This document shows, in pieces, positions 22,340 to 33,511 of a stretch of 64,000 nt of DNA. Position 1 is the first letter of the stretch. Each line of letters begins with the position of its first letter. Origin of the DNA: Choristoneura fumiferana (lineage: Eukaryota; Arthropoda; Insecta; Lepidoptera; Tortricidae). A model generated the notes under the pieces. The model saw only the letters and a list, made by a program, of their open reading frames with translations. It had not been told where the DNA came from and did no database searches. The position numbers and the translations under genes were made by a program. Location of the stretch: the NCBI RefSeq assembly GCF_025370935.1, contig NC_133473.1, positions 19,173,423 to 19,237,422 on the forward strand, read 5' to 3'.

Positions 22340-23140
22340 TTTTGTAGTATTGTTATTATTATTATTACTTAATTTCTTTTTTTTTGTCTTACTCAGTGCT
22401 TTGGTGTCAAACTGTTATGCTGTGTGAGTTTTTACAAATAAATAAATAAATAAATAAATGAAGAAGATTTTTGAAGATAATACTTTTCTCATACAAATAT
22501 AAAATTTTACTGGCAAATGTGATGAACACGCGCGGTACTTGAATTACGAACATCGACTCATTAAAGACTCTAGTTCGTAATTTCTTATTTAGGTACCGCC
22601 CTAAGATACAATTTTCTATTACTAAATCCTTAGCGCGAAAGTCCAACTCGCATTTTTCCAGTTTTTAACATAAAACCTTACCAAATATCTATAAATAATA
22701 CCAACACAACTTTGCAAAAATAGTGAAAATCTTCACCATACTCCTCTTAAATGGCAAAAATTATTGTGACCCACTATCGACCGAGAACACCATGATAACA
22801 AAGGGATATAATCGGATGCTTCCTTCCCGGGCCGGGGTCAGCGCAGGTTAATACACTACGCTGTATCGCCCTCACCGGGATACGGTTGGCGTCGCAGGTA
22901 ACTACTGCATTAAGTACAATTGAGGACAATGAAAGAAGTTTTTATATGTTTTTATTTGTGGACCAATCTGCTAAAGCATTTAGAATTTTATTTAGCAAGT
23001 AAGTAAAAATTTTTAGTCGTTACGTTACGTTACGATGCTGATTAATATTTGGTGAAAACGGTATTATTTTGTTAATACGAGAAACTTATCTACGCGTAAA
23101 GAAGTCGATTTAAAACAATGAAAAATATTGTTCTTGTAAT

Positions 23141-23142
<2 letters not shown>

Positions 23143-23171
<29 letters not shown>

Positions 23172-23256
23172 GCTGGAAGATGTTCACTCCGCCACCTGTA
23201 TTGACCGGTTTTCCGCAACTTTCATGATGTCGTCAGTCCATTTGTTATAATGTAAC
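23143..23256 (-). repeat. RTE-type LINE 3' end
   Basis: Plus-strand CATCAT repeats at 23143-23170 are followed by CTGGAAGATGTTCACTCC and a stretch matching the longer copy at 52986-53330. Read on the minus strand it is a degraded end of an RTE-type ORF with its GAT tail. Confidence 0.6.
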
Positions 23257-23515
23257 AAATTAGTCACTGTCTCGTGGGAGCAATGTGATTTGTACAATAA
23301 AACTATCCGAATACTAATCCAGTTTAGAAATTATTTGTCTTGCCAATTTAGTCCATATTTGTCCAAGCCTTTAGCGTAACTGAATTACAAGTGTAAAGAA
23401 ATAAAACTTTTACATTTAAATTGGGTTAAGTATTTTTAGAAAAGTCTTTAAACATTGTAAGAAAGTGGTTATTTAGACGCTTGATTTTGATATTTCACGC
23501 ACTCATTCAGATTGA

Positions 23516-23765
23516 TTTTTAACTCCCGACGCAAAAAGAGGGGTGTTATAAGTTAGACCGTTATGTGTGTCTGTCTGTGGCACCATAGCTCTTAAACGGG
23601 TGAACCAATTTGAATGCGGTTTTTTTATTTGAAAACAGGTTTTCTAGCAATGGTTCTTAAACATATTTAATTAAAATCAGCTTCAATCAGCGGTTTTTGA
23701 GATATTTAAATTTGAAATGACAATGTCGGGGTTTTATAACACTTTGTTGGTTAGGTTATTAAAGC
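23516..23765 (+). repeat. Repeat E copy 1
   Basis: Starts TTTTTAACTCCCGACGCAAA, continues GAGGGGTGTTATAAG, GTGTGTCTGTCTGTGGCACC, CTCTTAAACGG and TTGAGATATT, and ends near GGTTAGGTTATT. The same blocks occur in order at 37609 and 52712. Non-coding. Confidence 0.65.
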
Positions 23766-25539
23766 TTATTATATATAGACTAGTGTCCAAAAATCATAGT
23801 ATTTCTTCATTCATTTTCACAATATACAAACCCTTGCTTAAAAATATAAAATTTGTGTCAATGCTTGCAACTGTCTATCAAATTGTGCAATTTTCATGAT
23901 TCATTTCTAAGATTGTCCTCGATTGCATAGCAAGCCAAAATGAATGTCGCCTGTGGGACCATAAATCCTTAAATATTAAAACTGTGCGGCAGTGACCATG
24001 GCCGGCAAGGGGAGAAATAATGAAGACATTCATATTGTTTCAAAAAGGGTTTCTTTTGCGGTGATTTTGTAAATAAAACAGGTTAGTGGGATTTATTTCC
24101 GAAAATGGATTTTGGGTCGCCTAATAAAGAGTTGTGGAGTTGCCCGTACTTGTTTGACTTACTAAGTAGTTAAAATGGAACAATTTATTCGATGCAGCTT
24201 AAATATGTTTGGACATTTCTGAAAAGTGAGTAAGTGTTTCACAGTTTTGAAATACAGAAAAAAACATCACGCGTTTATATTACGAGTATGCAACAAAAAT
24301 AGAGAAATGAAGGAAGTTTAATTGAAAATGTTTTTTTTGCAGATGAAAACGTTCTTGAATGACAGTTTTTCTGAGTTTTAGATAGAAAATAGTATTATTT
24401 ACTGTACAGACGGTTACAACTATACTGTATTTTTTTTTCATTTATTTGTTGAATCATTGTCTGTTAGTTTTATTTTTCAATTTATCAACCCATTGTCACC
24501 GAAAACCAAATCATTTCGTTACAAATTCAAAGAAACCTTAACAAATATTACCACTGAGAAATCCTGTCACAGAATTTTTGTTTTTCAAAAGTTCCTCACC
24601 TTAACGAGAGTTCAAAGAGAAACAAATTAAGAGGCATTCCCTATTCCTTTGTTCATTTTGGTAACACAGTGCAAGGTGATAAATTAAGAAAATCATTTAG
24701 CCGAACAAACGACGCAAGCGTGATCCGGTCTCGAGTAACACACGAATTAATAAGTGCCTTTTGTAAGGATCAACTTGTCGAAGTGAGTTTAAGGGGCTGT
24801 TGATGAGTTTTGTACAATCATTTATTTATTCACTAGCTTTTGCCCGCGACTTCCTCCGCGTGGAATAGTATCTTTGGGAAGTATTTAATTTATTTAGGAT
24901 ACCTATTCTGCCAATAATAGTACATAGAAACTACTATACGGTTTACCGAAATTAACCCATTTTAATACATTGCTATAGACATAAACTATTTTTTTTTGTT
25001 CTTCCATCCATCCGATGTTCTTTGGTAAAATATAAATATTTTGCGTGTAGCCACATTTTAGCAATACGACGTGTATTCTACCCTGCCAACACAAAAGGAC
25101 TAATTTTTCATACTGAACTCTTGACACCTTACGTCCTTTATTTGTAAGTTAGGAGTGTAGGATTATAATTAAGACGGCATTATTTCTAAGCGTAGCTACA
25201 CATATTTCTGATAAATATACCTACTGATAGTAAATTTGTTTGGAATTCCTTAAGAACTTTCATCCCCATATTTCAGCGTGGCATAACATGAAAATAAAAC
25301 GAATGACGAAATACCATCAAGTTTGAATGTAATAAGGAATATCACGAGTGAATGGAGTTTGCATTCAATCTCTTTTTAGAAAAATGAAATTAAGTTTGGA
25401 CATTCTATGGAAATTTAATATGAATCCTATGCTGCTTGTTATGTGTTGATGTGCAATTTAGAGTTATTTGTATTTTAATATATTGTATTATATCATCGGT
25501 GCACAACTTCGAATCACACTAGGCGAGCGTTTAAGGTTT

Positions 25540-25680
25540 CGTACTTCAGTCAGCAAAAATGGAACCGTTAGAAGATCACGTCGTTGTCCGTTGGTCTGTA
25601 TCAGTATCCATTTTAGGGTTTCGTAGTCCTGCAGGAACCCTTAGTTTCGATGTCTATCCATCTGTCTGCAGCTTAGCTTA
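25540..25680 (-). repeat. Repeat G, partial copy
   Basis: The blocks ATGGAACCGTTAG and TTTTAGGGTTTCGTAG with a following GTCTATCCATCTGTCTG are reverse-complement remnants of the repeat at 10649. Confidence 0.4.
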
Positions 25681-26009
25681 GAGCTAGATTGTTAAAATGT
25701 TAGAAAGCCCTATTTTCAATGATTAACAAGTTTTAGAAATAAACTTTTGAGAGAAGAAATACCCTATAAGAAAAAATTAAAATACGTGCGATAGAAAATA
25801 CGTAGCAACGTTTACAAGGCCTCAACAGAAAAGCAATAAACGGATATTAAATCTTCAATGCTTCTCGCATTATGACAGCCCATAATGCACGAGAAATTTA
25901 GGGCTTATAGAGAAACATTTTTATTTTTATTTCAACAAACATAGTATAGTATAAAAAGAAACGATAACAATTATATAGATTTAAAAATATCTAAACCCTG
26001 TATCTCTCC

Positions 26010-26189
26010 TATCCGGGGCATCGCGCCTAGTATGCTTGCGGCATTGCCTCGCTGCACGGCTAAGCTCAGCCTCTGTGCGAAATAAGACCCGGCGCCAACT
26101 AATTTATTCGGCACCTCGCGAACAAATTTTTTGGTGTCAGATGACCACGGTCCTATAGTTTCGAACGCAAGTGCCGCAAATATGTAATC
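26010..26189 (-). pseudogene. Mobile-element ORF relic, C-terminal part
   Basis: Sixty codons are open on the minus strand and read like a conserved domain: ALAFETIGPWSSDTKKFV, then SYFAQRLSLAVQRGNAASIL and GAMPR. Proteins ending with the AQRLS-x-A-x-Q-RGNA pattern are, as I recall, C-terminal ends of reverse transcriptase ORFs of some LINE groups. I cannot name the family. A plus-strand relic with the same motif is at 29551. Base composition is GC-richer than its neighbours. Confidence 0.55.
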
Positions 26190-26254
26190 ATTCGTTAAAA
26201 ATGCGTATTAGCGGCACTTGCTTGTCTGGGCGTGGTCGGCAGCAGTCCCTGGCT

Positions 26255-26450
26255 TACATTTTTAATAAAATCTTTTTGCTGACTGTACTTTTTGTTGACT
26301 GTACCTACTTGTATTGTTACCGAACTACATTTGCAACAAATTTCAAGTCGATGCCATTTAATCGTTGAAGAGTTCCGTCCAGCGGAGACGATCCTGACCG
26401 TACTACCAGAATGCCACTACCAGATTATTGTACTGTCACACACAAAGAAG
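26255..26450 (+). repeat. Repeat D copy 1
   Basis: Blocks in order: TTGCTGACTGTAC, AATTTCAAGTCGATGCCATT, GAAGAGTTCCGTCC, CGGAGACGATCCTGACCG, CTACCAG and CAGATTATTGTA. The same order is found at 28700, 31838 and, inverted, 54195. Non-coding. Confidence 0.6.
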
Positions 26451-27744
26451 TAACATCGGAAAGGCAGTATTTTCCTTTTGTGTTACAGTTTTGTTATTTT
26501 GTGTTTTGTTTAGAATTAAAGGCTCGACCACTAGCAGCCATCTTTTCCAGCTATGAGAGTGGTGTCATTATGTAACAAAAATGCAAAAATCGGTCGTACA
26601 GATTCATTCATAATAAAAAAAAATATCATTCGCAAAATACTTAATAGTTCCCGCGGTATACATATATACGCGTATTAAAACTGCGCTGTTATAGAGACAA
26701 AAATATTATGAACGACGTAAGCTTAGTAAATGGATGCTATCCTTTTTTTTGATAACCCAAAAACTTAAAACGAGAAACAGAAGTGAACTGGTACTGCTAT
26801 AAAAATGAAAACAATTCACTCGTTAAATATTATGAAACATTGTTGCTGTGCAGCCGTCCGTTAAATTTTATTAAAACCGAGATGGATTTGAGAATGAAGA
26901 GTAAATCGAGATTATTTAGATAAAAAATATATACATTTGTATTTTTCACCGTTTTGTGAGATTTCACTAAGTTAAATAAACTTGTTCGTTACATTAATGT
27001 ATTCAACTTTACAAAAGTGTGAAAAATTATGAATATTAAACGTTACAAACTTCTTAAATTTTTACTCATTACTAATTTTATACCATACCTCCGCGTATTA
27101 CTTAACTTCTTCGCTGTCCCCATTTTTTAAATATTTAACCATTTAAGTTAAGACTGATTTTTCAGAAAAAAAAACTTTTCATCACATAATATAATACTCT
27201 TGAGCTTATCTCAATATAATAAATGAATGGAATAGTATGAACCCGAAAATAATTCCCAGACTAGCATCGCCCATCAAAAAAGTAATACAAGTAACTGAGA
27301 CTAATTAGAATTTTAAGGATACTAGTCTATTATGTTTTGACTCACATTCGAATAAACAACACATCGCTGCTTAATACGATAACATAATATGTACCTATAC
27401 AAAAGCGTCAGAAATAAAAAAAAACAAAAGTGCTTTGATTGCAAAAAAATTAATTAAATGATAGTTTTTTTTGTTGCACTTTTTACATATACATGTACAT
27501 ATGTACAGGGGGGTTTTTAAGCAAGTAAGCTAAACAGTGGACATGTAATTTTTTTTCACTACGGAAGATCAAATCTTGACCAAGTTTCAAAACAAGAGGC
27601 AAAACTTAAATTGCAATAAAATAAAATAAAAAACTGCAATTTTTTTTAATGGATTTTTGCATCTGAAAACACAACTCTTCAAAACTATTTTTCAATAAAA
27701 ATAAACGCAAAAAATAATTAATTCCGAATATCACTACCTGTACT

Positions 27745-27806
27745 ATCTGTACTGTTTACTGTATTGGTGTGCAATAAAGAGTTATTGTATTGTATTGTAT
27801 TGTATC
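27745..27806 (+). repeat. LINE 3' tail with (ATTGT)n
   Basis: GTGCAATAAAGAGTTATTG followed by GTATT repeats matches the end of the LINE 3' UTR family also seen at 51050 and, inverted, near 30970 and 61640. Confidence 0.5.
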
Positions 27807-28137
27807 ACAAATTTAAATCTTAGTGCAGTGAACATTTTTCAAAAAATCTGAAAAAATCGAAATTTCTCGAAAGTGGTGAGAGATTTACTGAGGTAATTTT
27901 TTATAGATATTTGGTAGATGACCTGCCCACTTGCTGCCACCTGCCCCATTTAAGTTTGTCGTACTACTTACAAGACACTCTAGCAGCGACATATTGAAAC
28001 TCTCGTTATTAATCTCTGTTCACCCACGTATAAAGTGTAACAAAATATTTAATGATCTACGAACTTTGTAATACTCTATCATAGATAGCCAATAACCCAC
28101 ACGTTACTCGTAAAGTTTTTGACGTATATATAAAACT

Positions 28138-29520
28138 ACTAACTTTTGCCCGCGGCTTCGTTCGCGTTAAATTTGGGATAACATCAATTTTAATTCTACA
28201 ATTTTTTTTTGAGTTTCGATTCATTTTTCGGAGGATTAGATAATCCTCTACATGGAAATACAAATACAGGCAGACATTTCAGACAGATGATGCAAATTTT
28301 CTAATTAAAAAATCTACCTACATAATCATAAGTCATAACCACTTTGAACGCCTGTTTCAATTCAGGAGTAGAATTTCGAAAATGTTAAAGTGCCTACGTG
28401 TTTCTTTTGATCGCAACTTCGTACACGATAGTAATTAGATAATTCCCGCGAGATAACAATAAGTAAATAGGTACTATAGAAACACTGTTTTTTTATCTTT
28501 ATAGCTATTTCGGTCTTTCATTAAGTCATGTGTATACTCAAAACTGAACGTACATGACTGTAAAATTACGTATCAAAGCTATCGACCTATGAGGAGTTCC
28601 CTTATGAGCAGACGACCTTGGCTATAGCATCAGGTAGTGTAATATCATATAAAGAAATTGTCATTGAAACAAATTGAATAATCTTGCAAAGTTTGTTGTG
28701 TGTGCCATTAACTTTTGAGGAGTTCGTTCCTGCGGAGACGATCCTGGCCGTAGTACCTGGATGTCACTGCCAGATTATTGTATTGTCACCAGATTTACAT
28801 AAGTATGTCAAATCTACAGTCCTTAGGTTTATTAGTTTAGCTTATGCGTTTTATGATTAAGTTAGTTTATAAAATCTTCTTAAAACGTTTTATCCCGTGG
28901 GATTTTTGGGAAATCTTGAAACAATTTTTACCTGTTAGTGTCACCTACCTGCAAGCCAAATTAGAGGGCACATATTTATAAAAACGGAGTTAAGGCCGCT
29001 TCGAAACGAAAATATAAATCCTATTTATTCCCTAACCCGTGGGAATTTCGAAAAATCCCTTTTTAGTGTACCTAGCTAGAGCTAGAGTCATAGATGACTC
29101 TCTAGAAATATAATATGTTTCAAATATTAAGTCTCTAAATCAGCTAGTTGGCTATTATAGAATACTACGCTTTATTCCCTATCCCGTGGGAATTTTAGTA
29201 AATAAAAAAAAAAAAACTTTTAGTATTACCTACTTGCATGCCAAATTTGAAGTCTCCTATAATAATAGTTACTGAAATAGAGCCATTTTAAAGTGAAAAT
29301 GTAAATCCCATTTTTCCCTATCCCGTGAAAGTTTAGAAAAATCCTGAAAACAGTTTTTAGTTGTTAGTATTACCTATATCCCTTCTTAATGTTCTCTATG
29401 TCACTTAAGGTATATGTATGCCAAATTTCAAGCCTTTACCTTCAGCAGTTTGGGCTATATATATATATTAGTCAGTCAGTTAGTCAGTTTGGACTTTGAA
29501 TTTTATATAATATAAATGTT
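28138..29520 (+). repeat. Composite repeat with diverged tandem units
   Basis: It opens at 28142 with TTTTGCCCGCGGCTTCGTTC, the start of a common lepidopteran repeat. From about 28889 four diverged units of roughly 135-200 bp follow, each beginning near TCCCTATCCCGTGGGAATTT (28889, 29024, 29170, 29312), then a run with TTAGTATTACCTACTTGCAT and a GCCAAATTT-AAGTCT block. The end is TCAGTCAGTTAGTCAG and TTATATAATATAA near 29510. A copy of repeat D (28700-28830) sits inside. Confidence 0.6.
28700..28830 (+). repeat. Repeat D copy 2, partial
   Basis: GCGGAGACGATCCTGGCCGT, GTACCTGGATGTCACTGCC and AGATTATTGTATTGTCACC match the core of repeat D. The 3' part with the GACA tract is absent. Confidence 0.55.
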
Positions 29521-29550
29521 TTTACAAAAAATATTTTTTTTTGCTTTTTC

Positions 29551-29685
29551 TTCGCCCAAAGACTGAGCCTTGCAGTGCAACAAGGCAACGCCGCTAGCGT
29601 CTTAGGTACAATGCCCCGCGCTGCGCTGCCTTTGGAAGAGGAAGCCCGTTTTAAAAATATTGATGTTTTATACGCTACACAATAA
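29551..29685 (+). pseudogene. Mobile-element ORF relic, same family as 26010
   Basis: An open frame of 44 codons reads FAQRLSLAVQQGNAASVLGT then MPRAALPLEEEARFKNID and stops at 29685. It shares the AQRLSLAVQ-x-GNAAS-x-LG-x-MPR block with the minus-strand relic at 26010-26189 and carries more of the C terminus. Both probably stem from one mobile-element family. The upstream part is lost in an AT-rich run. Confidence 0.55.
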
Positions 29686-30143
29686 TATCATTATTTAAGA
29701 AACAGCCAACGGCAAAACTCGTTTTCTTTCTGTTCATAAATTTCCAGAGTTTGGCTGCTAATGTAATAAACATAAAATAATCATGCTTTTAATTTTCAAT
29801 ATTTTTAAATACATTTCTCTAGTAATTATCTATGTAGGCGTATATCAAGAATCTTTTAACTTAATTTTTACCCATTTGTTATTTTGGTATTTATACGAAT
29901 CTTGCTTGTTTTTTTCATTTGCATGAATCCTTAGTTTTGACGCCTTATATATTATACAGTAAGTACCATTAAACTGGTGTAACAATAACGCCGAAAGATA
30001 GACACTTTGTAGTTCTAATGTTAATGTAGTTTGGAAAACATAGTCAACAGAAACTACAGTCAGCAAAAAATGATAAAATTATTTTTTATCAAAAACCTAA
30101 TTTTACCAGTTATTTTGCCAAGGTTCTTCGAGCCAATATGTCC

Positions 30144-30368
30144 TTAAGGGGATGATGAAAATTTATTCTTATTCACAACAGCGAGCAAAGGATAAAGGTA
30201 ATGCTTAAGCCACTCCTGGTTGATGACACGATATCTATCAAGGAGTTCAGGTAATGGGAGGGAATTTGCCGCAGCCCATGCGTAGCTACGTCTTTTTTGT
30301 TTACTATTATAGGACGTCGGGTCAATGAACTGAAACCATACGGCTCTTGATATGGAAAATAAACACAA
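30144..30368 (-). CDS. Candidate coding exon or small ORF, function unknown
   Basis: The frame has protein-like composition and no repeat similarity that I can see, with FIDPTSYNSKQKRRSYAWAA and LPLPELLDRYRVINQEWLKH followed by YLYPLLAVVNKNK. A possible acceptor, TATGGTTTCAG, precedes FIDP at 30330, which would make the coding part 30144-30329 a terminal exon ending in TAA. Another possible acceptor, ATATTTTGCAG, lies near 30373. I do not recognise the protein. It could also be a fragment of an unknown mobile element. Confidence 0.35.
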   Translation of the reverse strand: MCLFSISRAVWFQFIDPTSYNSKQKRRSYAWAAANSLPLPELLDRYRVINQEWLKHYLYPLLAVVNKNKFSSSP

Positions 30369-30964
30369 GCTGCAAAATATTCTTCATGTTTTTATGCTTT
30401 ATTTTTAGAGAAAATTACCTACAGGTTTATTTTTTGGATATTATTAAAACTAAATTTTTTTGCAATAAAATTAGTTAAGAAAATTGGGTTTTGAATGATG
30501 ATTAATATTTACATTGATAATTTGAAGCCATGGTTTAAAAACGCTTATTGATGTAAGGGGTAACTTTGAAAAAAAAAACATTGATTCTTAATTAAATTCT
30601 GTCTTACCCATTTTTGTTAGTGTTCCGTATACCTCAAGGAATCCTTATAGTTTCACCATTGGATATCTTTGTATAGGACATTCAAAAACATGAGAGGTTT
30701 GTTAAAGAATTAGGTACATACTCGTATCTATATTTAGAAATCCATTTACAAAAGATTAAGCTTTAGGTACAGTAATACGACGTGTATTTTTAGTTAGAGT
30801 CAAATATGCCGTCCCTCTCCCCTCCTCTACAAACTAAACCGCTGGAGTGAAAAATCAAAAAAATAAAATTGTATGATAGTAGTATTATAATAATGTATTT
30901 TTAAGTAAAAAAAATAAAGTAAAACAGGTAAGCCTAGTGGTTGTACAAGTTAACGAGTAGTAGT

Positions 30965-31105
30965 AGCCGATTATTGTATTGTATTGTATAACTTTATTGT
31001 ACATATAACATGAAAATAATAGTTAACAAGAGAAAGAGATGTACAAAGGTGAACTTATCCCTTAAAGGGATCTCTTCCAGTTAACCTTTGAACGATTTTA
31101 AGGAA
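30965..31105 (-). repeat. LINE 3' UTR and tail
   Basis: ATTGT repeats at 30973-30990, then ACTTTATTGTACATATAAC and the block CTTATCCCTTAAAGGGATCT. On the minus strand this is the 3' UTR hairpin and tail of the same LINE family as at 50970-51085 (AGATCCCTGCAGGGATAAG). Confidence 0.55.
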
Positions 31106-31659
31106 ATCAGAAAAAAGAGTAGACATTACGATGAAAACTAAATATTGGATAAAGTTATTATTAAATATTGGTCGCATACGGAGGCTTATTTTTACTTTCA
31201 ATTTAAGTATACCTTCATAAGGTTTGTAGCAACAAAAATTATACGTACCTATTTTGTTTAAATCAGCAACATAATATTCTCCAATAAAACGGTACTTTCA
31301 ACAAGTAGCTGCAGCATGACAGCTAATTTATCATACGAAGTGCACTCAAGTGCAGGCACGCAAAAGCGTACGGGAAAACTTACAAATATGAAGTATTTTC
31401 CCACACGTTGAGGCTATAAGAACCAATAAGAATATAACGAGAGGCGAAGGAGGCCATGCATTCATGGCCATATGGAAACACCATTGTGTTTCCATACAAA
31501 TTACCAGGAAATGAAAATCTATGATGGTACTTCCAGGTGTCCTAGAAACATAATATTTGTACAAAGGCAGGTTATCATAAGACAACCAACAAATAGTCTG
31601 AAAATCTCATAATGCACAATTTGGTTAGTAGAGTGGCTTTACTAACACCGAGTACTCAA

Positions 31660-31837
31660 TATACATACTCAAAATTTTGTACGGAATCCTCTGTGCGTGA
31701 ATCTGATTCGCACTTGGACGATTTTGATTCTTAGCTAGATTTTAAAACATACAAATTAGTTAACTCTGAGGCCAGAAGTATTGACTGACGTATCAGACTC
31801 ACGCACCGAGGATTCTGTACAAAATTATGAGTTAGTA
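31660..31837. repeat. Foldback with repeat-G-like ends
   Basis: Bases 31668-31708 (AAAATTTTGTACGGAATCCT then CTGTGCGTGAATCTGA) are imperfectly the reverse complement of 31786-31830, leaving a ~75-bp loop. The arm also resembles the outer end of repeat G. It directly precedes repeat D copy 3. Confidence 0.6.
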
Positions 31838-32215
31838 TAATTACCAAACCATAAAAATTTCATTTTTATTACAAGCTTTTTTTGCTGACTGTACTTGCAT
31901 TGTCACCCAAACTTTATTTGCATACCAAATTTTAAGTCGATGCTATTAACCGATGAAGAGTTCCGTCCTGCGGAGACGATCCTGGCTGGACTACCAGGAT
32001 CACTACTAGATTATTGTATTGTCGCGTGATTTACATAAGTATGCCAATTTTCAAGTCAATCCGACTACTGGAACATGGTCGAGTTTTACTTGCAAGATTT
32101 GATTACAGACAGACAGACAGACAGACAATGGGACAGGTGAAACTAAATAAAAGCTTGTAAAAAAAATACAAACATTGGAACATAGAACCTCCTCCTTTTT
32201 TTAAGTCGGTTAAAA
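31838..32215 (+). repeat. Repeat D copy 3, most complete
   Basis: Runs from the TTTGCTGACTGTACTTGCAT block through GCGGAGACGATCCTGGCTGG and AATTTTCAAGTCAATCCGAC to a GACA tract (32107-32129) and the end AAATAAAAGCTTGTAAAAA. It defines the order of blocks used for the other copies. No coding sequence. Confidence 0.65.
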
Positions 32216-33511
32216 ATGGGATAGGTGCCTACCGTGGATGATAGACGACTCGTCGCAAAAATGGGTCAAATGGGCATTTCTGTCTTTTATTTTCATTATT
32301 TTGAAATATTTAGAACCAATTATTTTTTTAATATTTGCAAACACTTCAGAAAGAAACCACACTAAATACCAGTTACAAATTATAATTGTTGTTGTCGTTA
32401 TTGGCAAAACGTCGTCTTAGTATCCTAGGCACTAGGTATTATAGGTACACGTTTTGGCCATTTTATTGACTCCTTTTTCTCCCTTCTTCAGTTCGTTGAA
32501 GGCTGATTGGCTGGTTTAAACTTCGATTCGAAACTTCGGTTTGAATTTCGTAGTCGGCCATCAGTGCAGCACGAGAGTCCGAAGTTCGTAGTTGGCAATG
32601 GAAAGCGCTGCTGCTTTCTAACACCAGAGGCGTTATTGTCGCACACACTTGGAATCACAACCGTTTTCTCCACTTATTTCTGTCATACGGCATAAAACGA
32701 GGGTAGAAAGAGATGGCGAATGCAATCGTGAATGTCAGTTAGACGTACGTTAGACGGCCTCATGTTTTGTTATGGCCTTTTAGGCCTAGGTAACGTTCTG
32801 ACCCTCCCCTCGCGGCATGCAGCTCGCGGCGTCTGTATGGTGTGTTCGAGAATGTTCGGGAGTAGTCGTTCTGGCCCGCCGCGTCCGCACGAGGCGTCTT
32901 TAGTTAAGGGGTATGCTCCTGGTTAGCTCATGAGCAATGTCCCGTTAGATGGCGCTGTTATCAATAGTTCTTTTTTTCAGGTTTTTTTCGTAAATTATGA
33001 AGAATTATTTCACCAAAAACTAATGGCGGGAGTATCTAAGCGTAACCGATTTTTTCAGAAATAATAGTTTAGGCGTTTCAACTTCCGAAAATAACAGATT
33101 TAAAAACAAAAAAAGTAAATACTAGACTCAGAAACTTGAACTTGATCTCTCAGTGATCTCATGCTTTCTTCATTAGTTGTCGTATTATCTGAGCCAAAGG
33201 TGATGGTCACGTGACCACACGAAATAGTCGATACCTATTTACAATAGTTTAATTTTGTGACATTGACTCACGCACCCATATAAGATGTCACTACATGTTC
33301 GCTGCGAACACTGTCATTGTACTCATACAATGGTAAAATGCATCAAAATTTACTGCATCACGCTGCACTTTTGATGCAATAAAGTTACTTTTTTTTGGAT
33401 TTTGCTTGAAGAGCATATCCATAATTTACTATTCTCAAAAAATCCTCTAAGAAAACATGACCGTGGAAGCTATGCGGGTTGTCCGTAGGTTTGTATGGAA
33501 GAGCAACCCCC
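32216..33511. other. Non-coding stretch with GC-rich islands
   Basis: GC-rich patches at 32500-32680 and 32755-32925 contrast with the AT-rich rest. The first recalls scattered lepidopteran repeats (CGAAGTTCGTAGT-type words). No gene supported. Confidence 0.35.

Larger units (their letters stand above)
19245..22460 (+). mobile_element. Jockey-type non-LTR retrotransposon, 5'-truncated
   Basis: The element has the end of ORF1, an ORF2 with apurinic-type endonuclease and reverse transcriptase, a short T-rich 3' UTR and a tail of AAAT repeats at 22435-22458. The 5' end is placed near 19245, where the GC-rich ORF1 region starts, but no target duplication was found to fix it. The coding region is GC-richer than its surroundings. 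Several frameshifts but few in-frame stops suggest a dead yet fairly recent copy. Confidence 0.85.
22461..25980. other. AT-rich stretch with repeat fragments
   Basis: Apart from listed repeats, a GC-rich unexplained patch lies at 22800-22905, and 24833-24875 starts like the CCCGCGGCTTCG family. No host exon could be supported. Confidence 0.4.

Noticed and set aside
23998..24080. Small ORF with good start context (ACCATGGCC)
   Set aside because: Only about 18 codons, no further evidence of translation.
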